Of a stretch of DNA of 7,791 bases, positions 6,801-7,791 are shown piece after piece. Each line of letters starts with the position of its first letter. The first letter of the stretch is position 1. The notes beneath the pieces are model-generated. The model searched no databases and had not been told where the DNA came from. It was given only the letters and a program-made list of their open reading frames with translations. Origin of the DNA: Methanosarcinales archaeon (lineage in GTDB: Archaea; Halobacteriota; Methanosarcinia; Methanosarcinales; Methanosarcinaceae); the NCBI GenBank assembly GCA_012329085.1, contig JAAXQB010000074.1, positions 1 to 7,791 of the forward strand, given 5' to 3'. Both the position numbers and the translations under genes were made by a program.

Positions 6801-7791
6801 TTGGAGCAGAAGGCATAGTTGGTCCTGTTAAAGTTTGTAATACAGTATTTGAAAGACAAGTAAGCCCTGTAACTTCCGCAGTAATAGAATAATTTCCTTC
6901 ACAAAGAGAAGCGAAAGTATAAGATGCAGAACTTGCTGTTGCTGTAAAAGATGTATCTCCACAAGTAGGACCTGTTACAACAAAATCGTAAGAAGTTCCA
7001 GAAGTTAATCCGTTTATTGTTATTGAACCTTCGTTTCCAGGAACACAAGTAGTAGGATGAACGAAACCAATTACTTGAATAGTAGGAACTGGGTTTACAA
7101 TTACATTGGTACAAGTTGTTGGACCTGTACAACCAAATGAAGATGTTAAAGAAACACAGTATGAACCTGTAATTCCATTAGCAATTGTAATTGTAGGTGT
7201 TGTCGTTGTTTGAGGTGAACCAACAAAAGGACCACTCCAATTATATGTAGCACCAAGAACCAAAGGTGTAGTCAAATCAATATTATTTCCAACGCAAATT
7301 GGACTATTGCTTGTAATACTTACTGGTGCAGGAGGTGAGGCTGGATCTACTAAATTTGTATCAATTGCCACAGAGAAACAACTTGTTGTTAAATCTTCTA
7401 TGATTATAGTGTATGAATCTGCATCTAAATTATTATAAGTATAAGTTGTAATAGTAGGTGGCATATTTCCAACTGGAGTATTTACACCATTTAAGAAAGA
7501 TCTATAAGTATGTGTAGCATCTAAACCACCAATTGTTATACTTCCGTCTGTTGCTCCACAAGTTGTAGGGTTTACTACAGAAGTAATTGTAACAGCTGGA
7601 CCGTTGCTTACATTTACTGTAGTAGTGCTTACGGTATCAGAAAAACAATTATGTACATTAATTACTAAATAATAATTTCCTGTATCTGTTAATTGAACAG
7701 AAGTTAATAAAGGTTCTCTTATTGTTGCAGAATCACCATTCGGGTAATACCAAGTATAAGATGCACCCGATATATTATCATAAGTTAATTG
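1..7791 (-). CDS. Giant repetitive surface adhesin with alternating Ig-like and SprB-like repeats; internal fragment, open at both ends
   Basis: One reading frame is open across the whole window (2,597 codons), with no start or stop inside it. The translation is a string of 16 Ig-like domains (hallmarks GPVCEG, Y-W-TG, QNP, DAGTY, NGC) alternating with 16 SprB-like repeats (DPTTC, DGTITIDGL, L-AG-Y, GC-SN), joined by Pro-rich linkers such as LVDPGSPAAP. The first Ig domain and last SprB-like unit are cut by the window edges. No membrane segment, enzyme motif or signal peptide is visible. In Bacteroidota, proteins of this build are usually secreted by the type IX system and end in a gliding-motility-associated C-terminal domain, which would lie left of position 1. 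SprB itself is a gliding adhesin of several thousand residues. Function here is inferred: cell-surface adhesion or a filamentous stalk. Lys and Arg are nearly absent. The open frame is certain; the family is very likely; whether it is a true SprB orthologue cannot be decided. Confidence 0.93.
770..1690 (-). repeat. Direct repeat, left copy (about 920 nt, offset 1,965)
   Basis: This stretch matches 2735-3655 at a constant offset of 1,965 nt. I checked anchors at 841/2806, 994/2959, 1461/3426, 1564/3529, 1625/3590, 1651/3616 and 1688/3653, and all give the same offset, so there is no net indel. Many of the differences I looked at are synonymous. A weaker match continues to about 2330 with the offset moving to 1,977, 1,974 and 1,986. 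Ends are approximate. Confidence 0.8.
835..1821 (-). repeat. Super-repeat 7: Ig-B, SprB-like, Ig-A, SprB-like
   Basis: Ig-B 1585-1821 (SNDGPVCEGG, FSWTS, MQNPIL), SprB-like 1336-1584 (DPTACTVCDG, ALCAG), Ig-A 1096-1335 (NLGPVCEGEN, YEWTLDG, DYCVTT, ATC) and SprB-like 835-1095 (DPTTCNPGNDGTITIDGL). It is the close relative of super-repeat 5. One clear difference is the extra cysteine pair (1528-1530 and 1414-1416), where super-repeat 5 has Thr (ATDG) and Asp (LDAG). Confidence 0.87.
1822..2799 (-). repeat. Super-repeat 6: Ig-B, SprB-like, Ig-A, SprB-like
   Basis: Ig-B 2563-2799 (SNDGPACEGDD, FAWTS, MQNPIL), SprB-like 2320-2562 (DPTACLTADGTITIDGL), Ig-A 2080-2319 (NGPLCEGED, GQYCLTV, ATC) and SprB-like 1822-2079. 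The last unit has the pair CDG (2017-2019) and LCEG (1900-1902), and resembles the last unit of super-repeat 4 (shared IIPTS and IEDLC). Confidence 0.87.
2735..3655 (-). repeat. Direct repeat, right copy (about 920 nt, offset 1,965)
   Basis: This is the partner of 770-1690. It spans part of super-repeat 5 and the start of super-repeat 6, so the copied block covers parts of several domains and does not follow domain borders. The likely origin is unequal recombination or gene conversion between repeats inside the gene. No insertion sequence or other mobile-element feature flanks it. Confidence 0.8.
2800..3798 (-). repeat. Super-repeat 5: Ig-B, SprB-like, Ig-A, SprB-like
   Basis: Ig-B 3550-3798 (SNDGPVCIGG, YQWTGG, QNPLL), SprB-like 3301-3549 (DPSACMATDGTITIDGL), Ig-A 3061-3300 (NLGPVCEGEN, YEWTLNG, DYCVTI, ATC) and SprB-like 2800-3060 (DPTTCIPGNDGTITIDGL). 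It belongs to the less diverged C-terminal set. Most of it is matched, with no gap over about 900 nt, by sequence 1,965 nt further left. Its SprB-like units have only the two core cysteines. Confidence 0.87.
3799..4791 (-). repeat. Super-repeat 4: Ig-B, SprB-like, Ig-A, SprB-like
   Basis: Ig-B 4543-4791 (SNDGPVCEGG, YAWTG, QNPLL, with an extra cysteine pair at 4678-4680 and 4618-4620), SprB-like 4306-4542 (DPTACGATDGTITIDGL), Ig-A 4054-4305 (TNSPICEG, QYCLTV, ATC) and SprB-like 3799-4053 (DPTICGAPCDG, EDLCAG). The Ig-A domain is the only one of the 16 without the usual Trp: it reads YTYIF, followed by a Ser/Gly-rich loop at about 4141-4200. Confidence 0.85.
4792..5814 (-). repeat. Super-repeat 3: Ig-B, SprB-like, Ig-A, SprB-like
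   Basis: Ig-B 5572-5814 (SNSPVCVGD, YAWTGP, DQNPV), SprB-like 5296-5571, Ig-A 5047-5295 (SNDGPVCEGN, YTWTH, GTYCVS, DTC) and SprB-like 4792-5046 (NPTTCTPGNEGTITI). This is the longest complete super-repeat (1,023 nt). The first SprB-like unit has a longer loop between its cysteine and the DGSITI strand (CIADPFTGLFDGSITI). The Ig-B domain has an odd number of cysteines because of TYNC at 5629-5631. Each SprB-like unit carries its own unusual extra cysteine pair: AGC with DTC, and NHC with AVC. Confidence 0.85.
5815..6819 (-). repeat. Super-repeat 2: Ig-B, SprB-like, Ig-A, SprB-like
   Basis: Ig-B 6571-6819 (SNSPVCEGDD, YAWTS, MQNPTI, VNGCVS), SprB-like 6304-6570 (DPTTCNPGNEGTITIGGL), Ig-A 6073-6303 (SNSPVCEGG, GQYCVTV, PGC) and SprB-like 5815-6072. 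The last unit has the extra cysteine pair CDG (6013-6015) and ICSG (5896-5898). The linker after the first SprB-like unit is a run of Thr-Pro (TNPTTPTPT) in place of the usual VDPGSPAAP type. Confidence 0.85.
6820..7791 (-). repeat. Super-repeat 1 (partial at N-terminal side): Ig-B, SprB-like, Ig-A, SprB-like
   Basis: Domains in protein order: Ig-B 7606-7791 (cut by the window edge; retains YTWYY and NVHNCFS), SprB-like 7342-7605 (NPTTCGATDGSITI), Ig-A 7093-7341 (SNSPICVG, GSYCVSL, TTC) and SprB-like 6820-7092 (HPTTCVPGNEGSITI). This is the most diverged copy: the first Ig has HNC where the others have NGC, and the first SprB-like unit has TSCFSV where GC-SN is usual. The second SprB-like unit carries two extra cysteines, GPTC (6961-6963) and SLCEG (6901-6903), and ends in the linker TGPTMPSAP. 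Domain borders are set at the Pro-rich linkers and are good to a few residues. Confidence 0.85.

Noticed and set aside
6899..7132. Minus-strand open frame in a different phase, rich in Ser, Asn, Tyr and Arg
   Set aside because: Out-of-phase reading of the same repeats, with low-complexity composition unlike a folded protein; the in-phase frame covers it without a break.
1..7791. CRISPR-like or satellite repeat array
   Set aside because: The periodicity is about 490, 990 and 1,970 nt, codon-phased and protein-coding, without short identical repeats and unique spacers.
1..7791. Internal start codons, promoters or terminators splitting the frame into several genes
   Set aside because: Met codons occur inside the repeats, but none follows a stop or a gap, and domain periodicity runs through them; no non-coding stretch exists in which to place a regulatory site.

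Overview
The window is the interior of one very large surface-protein gene on the minus strand. Read in reverse complement with codons on the 1-3, 4-6 ... grid, all 2,597 codons are open. I went through every line and found no in-frame stop (no tta, cta or tca triplet on that grid) and no frameshift. Neither the start nor the stop of the gene lies in the window: the N-terminus is beyond 7791 and the C-terminus is to the left of 1. No other gene, RNA, promoter, terminator, mobile element or CRISPR array is supported.

The protein alternates two small beta-sandwich-like domains, 16 of each including the partial ones at the edges. One is an Ig-like domain of about 80 residues (SN-GPVCEG, one Trp, QNP, DAGTY-VTV, NGC-S). 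The other is an SprB-like repeat of about 85 residues (DPTTC, DGTITIDGL, L-AG-Y-I-V, GC-SN, then a Pro-rich linker). This architecture is typical of giant adhesins of Bacteroidota, such as the SprB gliding adhesin of Flavobacterium and related proteins exported by the type IX secretion system. With the strongly AT-rich base composition and A/T-ending codons, it points to a member of the Flavobacteriia or a close relative. The species cannot be told from this window.

The domains are ordered at several levels. Two Ig subtypes alternate strictly: B without, and A with, an extra YC...TC cysteine pair. This gives eight B-A super-repeats of about 980-1,020 nt, numbered 1 to 8 from the N-terminus (high coordinates) to the C-terminus (low coordinates). 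The SprB-like units following A-type Ig domains alternate again, so the underlying period is four modules, about 1.97-2.03 kb; it is broken only at the left edge. One stretch of about 920 nt is repeated at a constant offset of 1,965 nt.

The least expected signals are in the amino-acid pattern. Extra cysteines nearly always appear as matched pairs at recurring places, which suggests optional disulfides swapped between repeats. Lys and Arg are almost absent (3 Lys and 4 Arg in 2,597 residues by my reading). The likely picture is a long, rigid, acidic, disulfide-stapled stalk on the cell surface. This function is inferred from domain type and not shown by the window.
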